DNA of 64,000 nt, from positions 186,001-250,000 of the forward strand of contig CAWBUQ010000004.1 of assembly GCA_963791995.1 (NCBI GenBank), given 5' to 3'. Source of the DNA: Bog-473 sp963791995. GTDB taxonomy: Bacteria; Actinomycetota; Acidimicrobiia; Acidimicrobiales; RAAP-2. The position numbers were made by a program, and so were the translations under genes. Each line of letters opens with the position of its first letter. Position 1 is the first letter of the stretch. The notes beneath the pieces were generated by a model, which was not told the origin of the DNA, did no database searches, and saw nothing but the letters and a program-made list of their open reading frames with translations. Shown in pieces: positions 31,851-41,228 of this stretch.

Positions 31851-32779
31851 AACCGGGGAACTGACCCCGGCGCACCGACCCGGGCAGGCCGTCCGGCCCC
31901 GCTCAGCCCGATGGCAGCGGACTCAGGCCGCCCGATCGCAGCCGACTCGGCCGCGGGCGGCCGCGGCCAGCGCACGTACTCGGCGTAGTGCCAGATCGTC
32001 TCGTACCCGAGGGCGCGGTAGAGGGGTGCGCCCATCGGTGAGGCCTGCAGAGAGCACGAGGATGCGCCGCGGTCGAAAGCGAGGTTGGTGGCCAGCGTGG
32101 TGACGAGGGCGCCGAGTCCGGACGTCCGGGCGCTCGGGACGGTCCCCACCCACTGCAGGCTGGCCGTGCCGTCGCTCTCGTAGGTCATGGCCGTGGCCAC
32201 CGGCTCGTTGCCTCGGCGGGCCACCAGATGTGGGCGTCGTCGTCGGAGAGCAGCTGCGCCGTCTGGTCGAAGAGCGTCGGAGAGCACCTCGGGCGGCATG
32301 CCGTACGTGCCGTACGCCTCGACGTTGACCGCCGTAAAGTCCGCCAGGCCGGCTTCGTCGTCGACCCAGCGCACCGCGAGGTTGGTCGGCAGCGCGGCGT
32401 CAGGGAGGCGAGCCCGGCAGAGCATCTCGGGAGTGGGTTCCCCGAACGCATCGAGGCCGGCGGCCACACAGGCGGCCCGCAGATCTTCGTCCTGGCCGCT
32501 GTCGCGTACCTTGACGCTGAAGCCGCGGGCCAGACCCCCGAAGAACGCGTCGGCCCGGGCCAGCAACTCGGCTCCGTCGAGGGTGTCGTCGGAACGGTAG
32601 GCGCCGTTGGCCACGACGGGGATCCACGTGCCGCCGGCGCAGAGCACGGCCCCACCACCTTCTTCGAGCGCGCCCCTGCTGCCCCAGCGGGTCAGCGCCC
32701 GGTTGAACGCGATCAGATTGCGCTGGGCCAGCCGTTCCTCGCCGGCACTCTCGGGCGGGGTCGCCTGGGAATTCGCCAC
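31838..32779 (-). CDS. GNAT family N-acetyltransferase (two compensating frameshifts)
   Basis: 313 residues. The C-terminal GNAT fold has the acetyl-CoA loop region S-A-R-T-S-G-L-G-A-L-V-T and L-Q-A-S-P-M-G-A-P-L-Y-R-A-L-G-Y. The stretch near 32230-32290 reads as Arg-rich noise. In the next frame the same bases give F-D-Q-T-A-Q-L-L-S-D-D-D-A-H-I-W. One extra base and one missing base there restore a normal sequence, so the intact reading frame is misleading. The last 40 residues contain a repeated E-S-A-A-I-G motif. Substrate unknown. Confidence 0.78.
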   Translation of the reverse strand: MANSQATPPESAGEERLAQRNLIAFNRALTRWGSRGALEEGGGAVLCAGGTWIPVVANGAYRSDDTLDGAELLARADAFFGGLARGFSVKVRDSGQDEDLRAACVAAGLDAFGEPTPEMLCRARLPDAALPTNLAVRWVDDEAGLADFTAVNVEAYGTYGMPPEVLSDALRPDGAAALRRRRPHLVARRGNEPVATAMTYESDGTASLQWVGTVPSARTSGLGALVTTLATNLAFDRGASSCSLQASPMGAPLYRALGYETIWHYAEYVRWPRPPAAESAAIGRPESAAIGLSGAGRPARVGAPGSVPRFQCQ

Positions 32780-32801
32780 GGGGTCATGATGCCCCGCCGC
32801 G

Positions 32802-33273
32802 CTATCCGATGGCGAAGACGGGGTGCTTGGGGGCGGCGTCGGCCCACTCGGCGTCGGTCGAGTCCGGGGTGAGGCCGTCGAAGAACATGCCCACCTCGAA
32901 CTTCCAGCGCCGCAGGTAGGCGCGCAGCACCGGCACGGCGTCGGCCGCAGGGATCTGCGTGGCGGTGCAGAGCTGGCGGCGACGGCCGAGGATGAGGACG
33001 AGGTGCCCGTCGGCGTTGCGGACGTTGCGGACCCACTGGGTCTCGCCCCGGGGGGCGACGAGGTACTGGGTCCCCTCGATCGTCAACAGGTTGACCGGCG
33101 TGTGGTGGAGCTTGCCGGTGGTGCGGCCCCGGTGCTCGAGCACCCGGGAGCCCCAGATGCTGACGCCGATGCGGGTGAAGCCGTTCAGGACCTTGTTCAT
33201 GACGTTGCGGGTGAACCAGTCCGGGCGCTTGTAGTGGGCGGCGGCCGGATCGGGCGTTGGGGGTGGTGCTCAT
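32802..33273 (-). CDS. Deazaflavin (F420)-dependent nitroreductase family protein (one frameshift)
   Basis: 156 residues from ATG 33273 after removing one extra base near 33255. It has R-G-R-T-T-G-K-x-H-x-T-P-V, the mark of the Ddn-like split-barrel family, then G-T-Q-Y-L-V-A-P-R-G-E-T-Q-W-V-R-N-V-R. These proteins use coenzyme F420 or bind heme or fatty acids in actinobacteria; the cofactor here is inferred. Divergent from the TetR gene at 33383 with an operator-like inverted repeat between them, so it is the likely regulatory target. Confidence 0.85.
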
Positions 33274-33322
33274 GGGTGGCCTCCTCGGCATGCGTGCGAG
33301 GTCATGAACAATGATATTAAAA

Positions 33323-33356
33323 GAGAACAGTGTTCGTGTCAAGTACTTGTGTTCTC
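33323..33356 (+). promoter_or_regulatory. Operator-like inverted repeats between the Ddn-like and TetR genes
   Basis: GAGAACA (33323-33329) and TGTTCTC (33350-33356) form an inverted repeat in an unusually AT-rich intergenic stretch. A smaller palindrome GAACA-G-TGTTC (33325-33335) and AAGTACTT (33341-33348) lie within it. Position and symmetry suit a TetR autoregulatory operator covering both divergent promoters. Confidence 0.65.
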
Positions 33357-33382
33357 GCTCCGGAGCCATCAGACTGACGTCC

Positions 33383-34096
33383 ATGTCAGCGCCACGCACC
33401 GCCCGCGAGCGGGTCCGTGAGGAGATGACGGCCGAGATCCTGGCCGTGGCCCGTCGCCACCTGGCCGAGCGAGGGTGCGGCCGCACTCTCGCTCCGCTCG
33501 GTGGCCCGCGACCTCGAGATGGCGCCCTTCTGCGCTGTACCGCTACTTCGACGGGCGCGACGCCCTGCTCAGCGCCCTGATCCTCGATGCGTACGAGTCC
33601 CTGGCGGCCGAGGCGGAGCGGGCGGCGGGGCGTGGCGGGAGCGGCACGCGGGCGGGCGACGCCGAGCGCTGGCTGGCCGTGCCCGGCGCGCTGCGGCGCC
33701 TGGGCGCTCGGCCATCCCCACGAGTGGGGACTCATCTTCGGGACACCGGTGCCCGGCTACCAGGCGCCCGAGGCAGACGGTCGAGCCCTACGCCCGCGTG
33801 GCGGCCGCGTTGGTGCGCCCCGTCGTCGAGGCCAAGGCGGCCGGGCGGCTGCGCGCCGGCGTTGTCGACCGGCGCGGTCGTCCGACGCGGTGGCTGCCGC
33901 GGTGGCGCCGGTGCGCGACGGCCTCTTCCCGGACCTGCCGATCGACAAGGTCGTGCGGGCCGTGGAGGCGTGGACGGCGATCGTCGGGACCATCAGCCTC
34001 GAGGTGTTCGGCCACTGGCGCAACACGGTGCTCGATCCGGGCGAGTTCTTCGGGGCCACGGTGCGCGACCTGGCCTCGTCCATCGGCCTCGGCTGA
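33383..34096 (+). CDS. TetR family transcriptional regulator (at least four frameshifts)
   Basis: About 236 residues when reassembled. The HTH region reads T-A-E-I-L-A-V-A-R-R-H-L-A-E-R-G, then S-L-R-S-V-A-R-D-L-E-M-A and S-A-L-Y-R-Y-F-D-G-R-D-A-L-L, the classical TetR helix-turn-helix. The C-terminal ligand domain has H-P-H-E-W-G-L-I-F-G-T-P-V-P-G-Y-Q-A-P, a motif of one actinobacterial TetR subgroup. Extra bases lie near 33476, 33529, 33700 and 33777, with at least one more near 33870. It may be a true decaying gene, but the clean reconstruction favours sequence errors. Confidence 0.75.
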
Positions 34097-34199
34097 GCCC
34101 CGACGGGCGCCGGCCGAACGTCGTCGCCGGCGACCCGTGCCGGGGTCAGCCGATCCAGAGGGAATCCTCCACCAGATCCGCTCAGGGCGGTGTTGCCGC

Positions 34200-34475
34200 T
34201 TAGCGCAGGTGCTCGTACAGCGCCTGGGCCCGCTGGCGCAGTTCTTCGAGGCGGTCCTCGGGCACCCACTCGCTCATCGCGGCAACCATGTCGTGGACCA
34301 GCGCGGCCAGCTCGACCAGCTCCTTGGAGGGCTCCTGGAGCTTGATCTGGGAGAACGGGAAGGCCACGTTCACCCGGCTCGACGGCGCGCTGATCCCGCG
34401 GGTCTCTTCCCTCGGGGTCAGGATCCCGTTCGCCTCGACGTGGCCGTGGTGGCCCTTCTCCGATGATTTCGGCAT
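34200..34475 (-). CDS. Small protein of unknown function (91 aa)
   Basis: The start is ATG 34475, chosen because upstream codons look non-coding. The first 30 residues are polar, with Lys/Gly/His. The rest is a likely two-helix segment with heptad-like hydrophobics (K-E-L-V-E-L-A-A-L-V-H-D-M-V and L-E-E-L-R-Q-R-A-Q-A-L). Codon bias fits a real gene. No known family. It is followed on the same strand by nothing close, and its 5' neighbour at 34582-34794 is also a small protein. Confidence 0.6.
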   Translation of the reverse strand: MPKSSEKGHHGHVEANGILTPREETRGISAPSSRVNVAFPFSQIKLQEPSKELVELAALVHDMVAAMSEWVPEDRLEELRQRAQALYEHLR

Positions 34476-34581
34476 CCCACCATCCTGGTCGCCCGAAGCC
34501 GTGCGCGCCAGGACCCTCGGGTCGCCATTCCGTTGCAAATGCCGTCTCCGGGGCCGTCGAGGCTGCCCAGAGGTGGGGGGA

Positions 34582-34794
34582 TCAGCCCAGGGCGGGCATC
34601 TTGAATTCGATCCCTGCGTTGGCCAGGAAGGCGAGCTTGTGCTCGAGTGCCACCTGCCAATCGACCATGTCCTTGTCGAATTGCATGCGATCGCCTTCTT
34701 CGCACGCATGCTCGAGCTCGTCGAACGCCAGGTCTTCGGCGTCGAGCAGCGAGCGGTACTTCAAGAGGAAGTGGTCGTCGATCGGCTGATGCAC
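34582..34794 (-). CDS. Small acidic protein of unknown function (70 aa)
   Basis: The sequence is compact, helical-looking and acidic, with D-A-E-D-L-A-F-D-E-L-E-H-A-C-E-E-G and a C-terminal L-A-F-L-A-N-A-G-I. The ATG at 34794 is preceded on its strand by the purine-rich GGTAGGAGG, supporting translation. Its balanced use of Lys, Phe and Met argues against a chance frame. No family recognised. Confidence 0.65.
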   Translation of the reverse strand: MHQPIDDHFLLKYRSLLDAEDLAFDELEHACEEGDRMQFDKDMVDWQVALEHKLAFLANAGIEFKMPALG

Positions 34795-34971
34795 GTCGTA
34801 CCTCCTACCGCGGCCCGACCTCTGCGAGCCGGTGCCGAAACGATAGTGCCGTCACGAACCGTTCGCTCGGGCGTCGCCCAACGGCCACATCACAGGGGAC
34901 AACGCCCCGCCAATATCCGCCGGCCCCCTCCCGGGGGGACCAGTCGGGCCGCACCGCCGGGCGGCACCGCA

Positions 34972-35791
34972 CTACCAGTTGCGGCGCAGGCGGTGGTAGG
35001 TGCGGGGCGCCACCGACCGGAACACCATGGCGGCGTCGATCAGGCCCGACACGCTGATCTCGAGGGAGGGACCGCCGGCCCGGGCCAGGATGCGCCGCGA
35101 CACCGTGGCCACACTGCGCCGGGTCAGGCGCGGCGGCCGGCGCAGGCCGCGCCCGAGTGCGCTCAGCCCCAGCTCGGTCGCCATGAAGGCGGGGTAGACG
35201 ACGTGGAGGTGGACCCCCTTGGGCCCGAGGCGGAACGAGGTCGACTCGGTGAAGGCCGAGAGCGCGGCCTTCGACGAGGGGTAGGCCCCGGGTCCGGGGG
35301 AGGGGAGGCGACCCCCGTCAGAGGACACGTTGATGATGACGCCGGCGCCGCGCTCGACCATGGACGGCATCACGGCCAGGGAGGCTGCGACGGGCGCGAA
35401 GAAGTTCACGTCGAAGGTGTGACGGAAGTCCCCCTCGGTGATCTCGACCAATCGCACCCCGGGGTCCTGGGCGGCGTTGTTGACCAGCAGGTCGACCGGT
35501 CCGACGGTGGCCGCCACGTGCTCGAGGGCCTGGCCGAGCGCGGCGGTGTCGGCCACGTCGCAGGTCACGGTGTTCGAGCCGGGGGCGTGCAGGTGCAGTT
35601 CGGCGGCCAGCGCCTCGAGTCGCCCGGTGTTGCGGGCCAGCCCGACCACGGTGGCGCCGGCCCGGGCCAGGTCGCGGCAGAGCTGGGCGCCCGAGTCCGG
35701 CCGAGGCGCCGGTGACGACGGCCACCTGCCCCCGGTAGCGCCCGCCGAAGTCCGGCGGGCGTGCCGATGCCGAGAAGGGGGTCTGCGCCAC
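34972..35791 (-). CDS. Short-chain dehydrogenase/reductase (one frameshift)
   Basis: 272 residues after removing one extra base near 35692. NAD(P) motif T-G-A-S-A-G-L-G, L-V-N-N-A-A-Q-D-P-G, catalytic I-N-V-S-S with Ser and Y-P-S-S-K with Tyr and Lys. The C-terminal 60 residues are Arg-rich, as in SDRs involved in lipid metabolism. It lies 8 bases after the SCP2 gene in the same direction, so a lipid or sterol-like substrate is plausible. Confidence 0.88.
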
Positions 35792-35799
35792 GGGGCGGC

Positions 35800-36321
35800 T
35801 CAGACGGCGGGGTCGGTGAGACCTTCGAGCGACGTCCCGAGCCGTGCCGCTGCGGCGGCCAGCACGTCCTGTCCCGCCACCAGCGCGGCGAGGTCGCCGC
35901 GCACCCGGACCCGGCCGGCCGCCAGCGCGTCGGCCGGGTCGAGCTCGCCCCGGGCCATGGCCAGAGCTTCGGGGTAGCCGAGCGCGATGGTGGCCGTGCC
36001 CGTGCGTTCACGGCTCGGGTCGAGTGCCAGGCTGGCCCTCCCCTCGGCCACCGAGAGCACGACGTGCACGGCGTCGGTCTCGTGGGTGGCGTCCGCCTCG
36101 GTCTCGTCGGTGGCTCCGGCCTCGGTGGCGTCGGTGGCGTCGGTGGGGCCCGGGCCGCGCACCGCGTCGGGCACGCCGGTGACCACCTGGACGACGCTGA
36201 AGGTCCCGTCCGCCGCGGCCAGGGAGCCCGCGCCCGCCGCAGCGACGGCGTCGCTCAGGTCGAGCGCGCCGAGTGCGGCGTCGAAGGACTGCACCCATTC
36301 GGCGGAGAGGTAGTGGGCCAT
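35800..36321 (-). CDS. SCP2-like sterol/lipid-carrier domain protein
   Basis: 173 residues. A beta-strand and helix pattern typical of SCP2 is visible: F-S-V-V-Q-V-V-T-G, V-H-V-V-L-S-V-A-E-G-R-A-S-L and a C-terminal A-L-A-A-G-R-V-R-V-R-G-D-L-A-A-L. The latter matches the SCP2 motif for turning a ligand into the pocket. An unusual acidic Asp-Ala-Thr-Glu rich repeat (about residues 60-84) is inserted in a loop. Probably binds a hydrophobic ligand. Confidence 0.75.
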   Translation of the reverse strand: MAHYLSAEWVQSFDAALGALDLSDAVAAAGAGSLAAADGTFSVVQVVTGVPDAVRGPGPTDATDATEAGATDETEADATHETDAVHVVLSVAEGRASLALDPSRERTGTATIALGYPEALAMARGELDPADALAAGRVRVRGDLAALVAGQDVLAAAAARLGTSLEGLTDPAV

Positions 36322-36471
36322 GGCAGGGACCAGTGTGGCGCGGCGGGCGGTGGGCGCGTCAGCCGGGGCCGCAGGAGGGACGTGTCCGCGCCGTGCCTCC
36401 GGTGCACGTCGAGGGGAGGAACCCCCGTCGCCTGGCTCCGCCGCCCGCTTCCATCCGCCCGGCGAGTCCGT

Positions 36472-37347
36472 TCAGCCTGCGGCCGCCTCTTCGGCCGTCT
36501 TCTTGGAGCGGCCCAGGATCTTGCGCCCGAGCCAGGCCACCGGGTCGTAGCGGGCGTCGACCACCCGCTCCTTCATGGGGATGATGCCGTTGTCGGTGAT
36601 CTTGATGTGCTCGGGGCACACCTCGGTGCAGCACTTGGTGATGTTGCACATGCCCAGGCCCTTGTCGTGGGCGAGCTCCCGGCGGTCGTTGACGTCGAGC
36701 GGGTGCATCTCGAGCTCGGCGAAGCGGATGAAGAAGCGGGGCCCGGCGTACTTGGGCTTGTTGTCCTCGTGGTCGCGGATCACGTGGCAGACGTCCTGGC
36801 ACATGAAGCACTCGATGCACTTGCGGAACTCCTGGCCGCGCTCGACGTCCACCTGCATCATCCGGTAGCCGCCTTCGGGCTCGGGGCCCGGCTCGAAGGC
36901 GGGGATGGTCTTGGCCACCTCGTAGTTGAAGGACACGTCGGTGACGAGGTCGCGAATGATGGGGAAGGTCTTCATGGGGGCCACGGTGACGGGCTCGCCC
37001 TCGGGCAGGGTGTCCATGCGCGTCATGCACATGAGGCGCGGCAACCCGTTGATCTCGGCCGAGCACGAGCCGCACTTGCCGGCCTTGCAGTTCCAGCGGC
37101 AGGCCAGGTCCGGCGCCTCGGCGGCCTGGATCCGGTGGATGACGTCGAGCACCACCTCACCTTCGACCGCGGGCATGACGTAGTCGGTGAACTCCCCGCC
37201 ATCTTGGTCTCCCCGCCAGACCCGCATGGTCACAGAGTCGTCGGCGGTCGGCGGCGCCGGCGGCCCCAGGGCCGGGCCTGCCGCGCCCGCACCGGTGCCG
37301 GTCGATGTCGTCGTGCTTGCGTCGGCGCCGGTTTCGGTGTTGGCCAT
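36472..37347 (-). CDS. sdhB: Succinate dehydrogenase iron-sulfur subunit
   Basis: Passes electrons from SdhA to the membrane quinone site. 291 residues. The 2Fe-2S cluster motif is C-R-W-N-C-K-A-G-K-C-G-S-C, followed by C-M-T-R. The 4Fe-4S/3Fe-4S motifs are C-I-E-C-F-M-C-Q-D-V-C and C-N-I-T-K-C-C-T-E-V-C-P. The N-terminus has a 40-residue Thr/Gly/Pro-rich extension absent from most homologues. It starts 2 bases after the sdhA stop, so the two are one operon. Confidence 0.96.
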   Translation of the reverse strand: MANTETGADASTTTSTGTGAGAAGPALGPPAPPTADDSVTMRVWRGDQDGGEFTDYVMPAVEGEVVLDVIHRIQAAEAPDLACRWNCKAGKCGSCSAEINGLPRLMCMTRMDTLPEGEPVTVAPMKTFPIIRDLVTDVSFNYEVAKTIPAFEPGPEPEGGYRMMQVDVERGQEFRKCIECFMCQDVCHVIRDHEDNKPKYAGPRFFIRFAELEMHPLDVNDRRELAHDKGLGMCNITKCCTEVCPEHIKITDNGIIPMKERVVDARYDPVAWLGRKILGRSKKTAEEAAAG

Positions 37348-37349
37348 GG

Positions 37350-39170
37350 CTACTTCGCCTCCTCGAACAGTGTGCGGAGCTCGGCCGGCATCTCGGGCAA
37401 CGGCTCGGGAGCGATGGCGATGGGGGCGAGGAAGCCGCGCTCGGCGGTCTGGCGCTGCACGAAGTTGACCTTGCCCATCTCGGGGTCGGGGCCCGGATAG
37501 TCCTCCCGGGTGTGCCCACCGCGGGACTCCTTGCGGTTGAGCGCACCCTGCGCGACGGCGATGGAGGTGGTGATCATGGACGGCAGGTCGGTGGCCAGGT
37601 TCCAGCCCGGGTTGTACTCCCGTCCCCCCTTGACCTGCACCTTGGCCGTCTGCTGCTTGAGGTCTTCGAGTTTGGTGAGAGCCTCCTCGAGCTCGGGCCC
37701 GGTGCGGATGATGCCCACCAGCGCCTGCATGGTCTCTTGCAGCTCGTGGTGCACGTCGTAGGGGTTGATGCCGTCCTCGCGGCCGAAGGGGGCGAAGGCC
37801 TCGTCGATCACCGAGGCGACCTCCGCCGCGTCGACGCTCGGCGAGCCGGCGCGGCTCTCCGCGAAGTCCGCCGCGCCGATGCCGGCCCGGCGGCCGAAGA
37901 CGATGAGGTCCGACAGCGAGTTGCCGCCCAGGCGGTTGGCGCCGTGCATGCCCCCCGACACCTCGCCGATGGCGAAGAGTCCGGGGACGGTGGCGGCCTG
38001 GGTCTCGGCGTCGACGCGCACCCCGCCCATCATGTAGTGGCACGTAGGCCCGACCTCCATGGGCCCGGCCGTGATGTCGACGCCCGCCAGCTCCATGAAC
38101 TGGTGGTACATGGAGGGGAGGCGGCGCCGGATGTACTCGGGTGTGCGGCGCGACGCGATGTCCAAGTAGACGCCGCCGTGCGGGGTGCCCCGCCCCGCCT
38201 TCACCTCGGAGTTGATGGCCCGGGCCACCTCGTCGCGCGGCAAGAGGTCGGGCGTGCGCCGGTTGTTGTTGTGGTCCTCGTACCAGGCGTCGGCCTCTTC
38301 CTCGGTGTCCGCCGTCTCGGCCCGGAACATGTCGGCCACGTAGTTGAACATGAAGCGCGTGCCCTCGGAGTTGCGCAGCACCCCGCCGTCGCCGCGCACC
38401 CCTTCGGTCACGAGGATGCCGCGAACCGAGAGCGGCCAGACCATGCCGGTGGGGTGGAACTGCACGCATTCCATGTCGATGACGTCGGCCCCGGCCCAGA
38501 TGGCCATGGCGTGCCCGTCACCGACCGACTCCCACGAGTTCGAGGTGTACTTCCACGACTTCCCGATCGAGCCGGTGGCGAGTATGAAGGCTTTGGCGGT
38601 GAACACCACCATCTCGCCGGTCGGGCGCATGTAGCCCACCGCGCCCGAGATCCGGCCCTCGGCGTCGGGCAGCAGCCGCAGGATCTTGCACTCCATGAAC
38701 ACGTCGGTGCCCATGGAGACGACCTTCTGCTGGAGGGTGCGGATGAGCTCGAGTCCGGTGCGGTCACCGACGTGGGCCAGGCGGGCGTAGCGGTGCCCGC
38801 CGAAGTCGCGCTGGGTGATGCGCCCGTCCTTGGTGCGGTCGAAGAGCGCGCCCCAGCGCTCCAACTCGTAGACGCGGTCGGGCGCTTCCTGGGCGTGGAT
38901 CTGCGCCATGCGCCAGTTGTTGAGCATCTTGCCGCCGCGCATGGTGTCGCGGAAGTGGACCTGCCAGTTGTCCTCGGGCCAGACGTGGCCCATGGCGGCG
39001 GCCATGCCGCCTTCGGCCATGACGGTGTGCGCCTTGCCGAGCAGCGACTTGCAGACGAGCGCGACGCGCAGGCCGCGTTCTTTGGCCTCGATGGCGGCGC
39101 GCAGCCCGGAACCGCCGGCGCCGATGACGATGACGTCGTAGTCGTAGGTCTCGTAGTCGGGTTGCACCAT
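37350..39170 (-). CDS. sdhA: Succinate dehydrogenase flavoprotein subunit
   Basis: Oxidises succinate to fumarate. 606 residues with V-I-G-A-G-G-S-G-L-R-A-A (FAD), the A-H-T-V-M-A-E-G-G-M-A-A segment where flavin attachment is expected in the family, Q-F-H-P-T-G-M, and R-L-G-G-N-S-L-S-D-L. The gene is intact. With SdhB and the multi-Cys membrane anchor it matches the Sdh1-type enzyme of actinobacteria (Rv0248c type). Confidence 0.96.
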   Translation of the reverse strand: MVQPDYETYDYDVIVIGAGGSGLRAAIEAKERGLRVALVCKSLLGKAHTVMAEGGMAAAMGHVWPEDNWQVHFRDTMRGGKMLNNWRMAQIHAQEAPDRVYELERWGALFDRTKDGRITQRDFGGHRYARLAHVGDRTGLELIRTLQQKVVSMGTDVFMECKILRLLPDAEGRISGAVGYMRPTGEMVVFTAKAFILATGSIGKSWKYTSNSWESVGDGHAMAIWAGADVIDMECVQFHPTGMVWPLSVRGILVTEGVRGDGGVLRNSEGTRFMFNYVADMFRAETADTEEEADAWYEDHNNNRRTPDLLPRDEVARAINSEVKAGRGTPHGGVYLDIASRRTPEYIRRRLPSMYHQFMELAGVDITAGPMEVGPTCHYMMGGVRVDAETQAATVPGLFAIGEVSGGMHGANRLGGNSLSDLIVFGRRAGIGAADFAESRAGSPSVDAAEVASVIDEAFAPFGREDGINPYDVHHELQETMQALVGIIRTGPELEEALTKLEDLKQQTAKVQVKGGREYNPGWNLATDLPSMITTSIAVAQGALNRKESRGGHTREDYPGPDPEMGKVNFVQRQTAERGFLAPIAIAPEPLPEMPAELRTLFEEAK

Positions 39171-39199
39171 GGGTGTCCTTGTGTCCCTCGCGCCGCGGC

Positions 39200-40000
39200 C
39201 TAGAAGTGGAAGCCGGGGTCGTGGATGGTCCCGCTCGCGACCAGCCGCACGTAGAGGTCGGCGATGGCGACCCCGAAGAGGCTGATCCAGGCGAAGCGCA
39301 TGTGGCGGGCGTTGAGCGGGGTGACGAACTTCCAGAGCTTGTGGCGGGTGGGGTGCTTGGCGAAGGACTTGACCTGCCCGCCACAGAAGTGGCGGCACGC
39401 GTGGCACGACAGCGAGTAGAGCCACAGGAACGCCGCGTTGGCGACGAGCACGACCGTGCCGACGCTGATGCCGATGTGGGTGTGCTCGACACCGTTGACG
39501 AGGTAGGGCTGGCGGAAGGCCAGGATGGCGTCGTAGGTGAGGATGCAGTTGAAGAGGAGGAGGATCCAGAAGAAGTAGCGGTGGATGTTCTGGAGAACGA
39601 GAGGGAAGCGCGATCTCGCCGCTGTAGCTGCCGTGCCCGTCGGACACCGCGCACGCCGGCGGCGACCACCAGAAGGAGCGGTAGTAGGCCTTGCGGTAGT
39701 AGTAACAGGTGAGGCGGAACCCGAGCGGGAAGATCAGGATGAGCAGCGCGGGCGAGTAGTTCCAAAAAGGCAGCGTCCCGAAGGAGTGGCTGCCCGCCAC
39801 GCAGCTGTTGGCGATGCAGGGGGAGTAGAAGGGCGAGATGAGGTCCCGGTTCAAGGCCGATGCCGGCGTAGTAGTTCTTGCCGACGAAGGCGGCCCAGGT
39901 CGAGTAGATCGACGAAGGCGGTGAGCACCGCGACGGTGATGACCGGCTCGACCCACCAGGTGTCGTTGCGCAGGGTCGGCTGGTCGGGCCCACCCCGCAT
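39200..40000 (-). CDS. sdhC: Succinate dehydrogenase membrane anchor, Sdh1/SdhC-like (several frameshifts)
   Basis: About 266 residues reassembled from three frames, with extra bases near 39600, 39858 and 39910. Order of segments: P-T-L-R-N-D-T-W-W-V-E-P, I-Y-S-T-W-A-A-F-V-G-K-N-Y-Y, L-I-S-P-F-Y-S-P-C-I-A-N-S-C, F-R-L-T-C-Y-Y-Y-R-K-A-Y-Y-R-S-F-W, H-R-Y-F-F-W and S-C-H-A-C-R-H-F-C-G-G near the end. About five membrane spans and conserved His fit a heme b/quinone subunit. The start is uncertain: ATG 40000, or a GTG near 40049 behind AAGGAGG, which needs another correction. Confidence 0.78.
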
Positions 40001-40149
40001 CGCTCCGATGGCGACGGGGTCGCCGTCGCGCTCTCGGCCGTGGTCGTCACTCGTACCTCCTTGGTGCCCAGGTCAACCCCAGCCTCGGGCTCGGCGGTCG
40101 TACCCTACGGGCCGCCTTGGAGCACGTCAAAGACATAAAGAGCATTAAC

Positions 40150-40170
40150 TTCAGAGCGATAAGCTCTGAA
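40150..40170 (+). promoter_or_regulatory. Palindrome at the LysR gene start (likely LysR-type binding site)
   Basis: TTCAGAGC-GATAA-GCTCTGAA is a perfect 8-bp inverted repeat ending 2 bases before the LysR ATG. It lies in an AT-rich divergent intergenic region between sdhC and the LysR gene. It suits LysR autoregulation and control of the sdh operon. Confidence 0.65.
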
Positions 40171-40172
40171 TC

Positions 40173-41110
40173 ATGCAGTTCCACCAGCTGGCCTACGCCC
40201 TTGCGGTGGCCGAGGAGGGCAGCTTCACCCGTGCCGCCGACCGGCTGCACCTGGCGCAGCCCTCGCTCTCGCGCCAGGTGCGCCTGCTCGAACAGGAGTT
40301 GGGCGTCGTCCTGTTCAACCGCGGCCCCGGCCAGGGTCCGGTGACCCTCACGCCCGACGGCGCCGCGCTGGTGCCGTTCATGCAGCGGGTGCTGGCCGAC
40401 GTCGAGGCGACCGGTGCCGAGGCCCGGGCTCTTTCGGGCATGGCGCGGGGGCGCCTGGCCGTCGGGGCCACGCCCAGCCTGATCACCAGCGCGCTGGCGC
40501 CGGCACTCGTCGAGTTCCACGCCAACCACCCCGGCATCGACCTCGCCGTGGTCGAGGCGGGCTCGCACCAGCTGGTGCCCCAGGTGGCAGCCGGCGAGCT
40601 CGACCTGGCCCTGGTGGTGCTCCCGGTGACCGACCCCCTGGTGGTGACGACGGCGCTCTTCGACGATCCCCTGGTGCTGGTCACCGCACCCGATCACCCC
40701 TTCGCCGGCGCGCCGGCGCGTGCGCGTGCGCGACCTCGACGGGCTCGACCTGGTGATGTTCCGTGAGGGCTACGACCTGCGCGTCGTCACCCTCGACGCC
40801 TGTGCGGCCGCCGGGGTCGAGCCCCACCTGGTCTCAGAGGGCGGCGAGATGGCGGGTGTGCTCTCCTTCGTCGCCGCCGGCCTGGGCGCGGCCGTCGTGC
40901 CGGCCATCGCGGTCCCAAAGGACGGTTCCTTGCGCGCCATCCCCTTCACGGCACCCTCGCTGAGCCGCACGGTCGCGCTGGCCCAGCGCGGTGACCGCGC
41001 CCTTGCCCGCCCCGCACGCGCCCTGGCCGATCAGCTGCGGGGCGCGCGCCACCGGTCCGGTGCGCGACGGCGCCCCCGGCGTCCGGGGTCACGCAGCAGT
41101 GCCGGTCTGA
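40173..41110 (+). CDS. LysR family transcriptional regulator (two frameshifts)
   Basis: 311 residues after removing extra bases near 40722 and 41043. The N-terminal helix-turn-helix is Q-L-A-Y-A-L-A-V-A-E-E-G-S-F-T-R-A-A and L-A-Q-P-S-L-S-R-Q-V-R. The periplasmic-binding-like effector domain has V-G-A-T-P-S-L-I and G-L-G-A-A-V-V-P. Divergent from the sdh operon with a palindrome at its start. The first inducer-domain shift sits at a CG-repeat (GCGCCGGCGCGTGCGCGTGCG), a plausible error hot spot. Confidence 0.87.
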
Positions 41111-41228
41111 GCGCGCGCGACGGTGGCCCAACTATGGCTGAGGGGTGGGCAAACCGGTGTTCGTCACCCGCCGCGGGCGACGCAGGGGCGCCGCGCCGAC
41201 GTCGAAGGGATGGGTTTAGGCTCGACAC

